In this document: piece by piece, positions 5,810 to 5,843 of the stretch
Numbering within the stretch: position 1 is the first letter of the stretch
How the letters are laid out: each line of letters opens with the position of its first letter
NCBI GenBank assembly: GCA_007127655.1
Contig: SKYX01000170.1
Span: 1-5,843 of the forward strand
DNA length: 5,843 bases
Origin: Desulfonatronum sp.
GTDB taxonomy: Bacteria > Desulfobacterota > Desulfovibrionia > Desulfovibrionales > Desulfonatronaceae
Reading direction: 5' to 3'
The notes under the pieces: model-generated
What the model was told of the DNA's origin: nothing
Seen by the model: the letters and a program-made list of their open reading frames with translations, nothing else
Databases searched by the model: none
Made by a program: the position numbers and the translations under genes

Positions 5810-5843
5810 GGGTCAGGACGGAGAAAGGAGGCGGGTGGGGAAC

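Noticed and set aside
5813..5843. Possible end of an upstream minus-strand gene (frame ending in TGA at 5813-5815)
   Set aside because: Only nine codons are visible before the window edge, so there is no evidence that this frame is coding, though a 14-bp gap to the GT4 start would fit an operon.

Overview
The window is a GC-rich bacterial segment in which every convincing gene lies on the minus strand, so transcription runs from high to low coordinates. In that order it holds a GT4-type glycosyltransferase, a polytopic membrane protein of the O-antigen polymerase/ligase type (Wzy/WaaL-like), a Wzx-type polysaccharide flippase, a small Kdo/InaA-type lipopolysaccharide kinase, and the first 95 codons of a WecG/TagA/CpsF (GT26) glycosyltransferase that runs off the left edge. 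Together this looks like part of an envelope or exopolysaccharide biosynthesis locus: sugars are added to a lipid carrier on the cytoplasmic face (GT4 and GT26 enzymes), the lipid-linked unit is flipped (Wzx-like), polymerised or ligated on the periplasmic face (Wzy/WaaL-like), and a cytoplasmic kinase may phosphorylate a sugar.

Gene junctions are of two kinds. Tight ones are polymerase to flippase (33 bp) and kinase to GT26 (13-bp overlap with a strong Shine-Dalgarno inside the kinase gene). Wide ones are GT4 to polymerase (316 bp) and flippase to kinase (259 bp). I see no gene, RNA or convincing promoter in the wide gaps. Both are instead filled with short-word inverted repeats: a CACGGGG-word repeat and a GCGAAG-word hairpin in the flippase-kinase gap, and four copies of ATCGAAATCG in inverted pairs around a 13-bp tandem repeat in the GT4-polymerase gap. 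These repeats are the least explained part of the window.

The organism cannot be named from the sequence. High GC, a lipopolysaccharide-kinase family gene and this style of G-rich word repeat suggest a Gram-negative proteobacterium-like host. A Desulfobacterota (Desulfovibrio-like) or environmental gammaproteobacterial source is a guess only. No CRISPR array, tRNA, rRNA, transposase or phage gene is visible. The locus reads as ordinary polysaccharide machinery with unusual intergenic repeats, not as a clearly new system.
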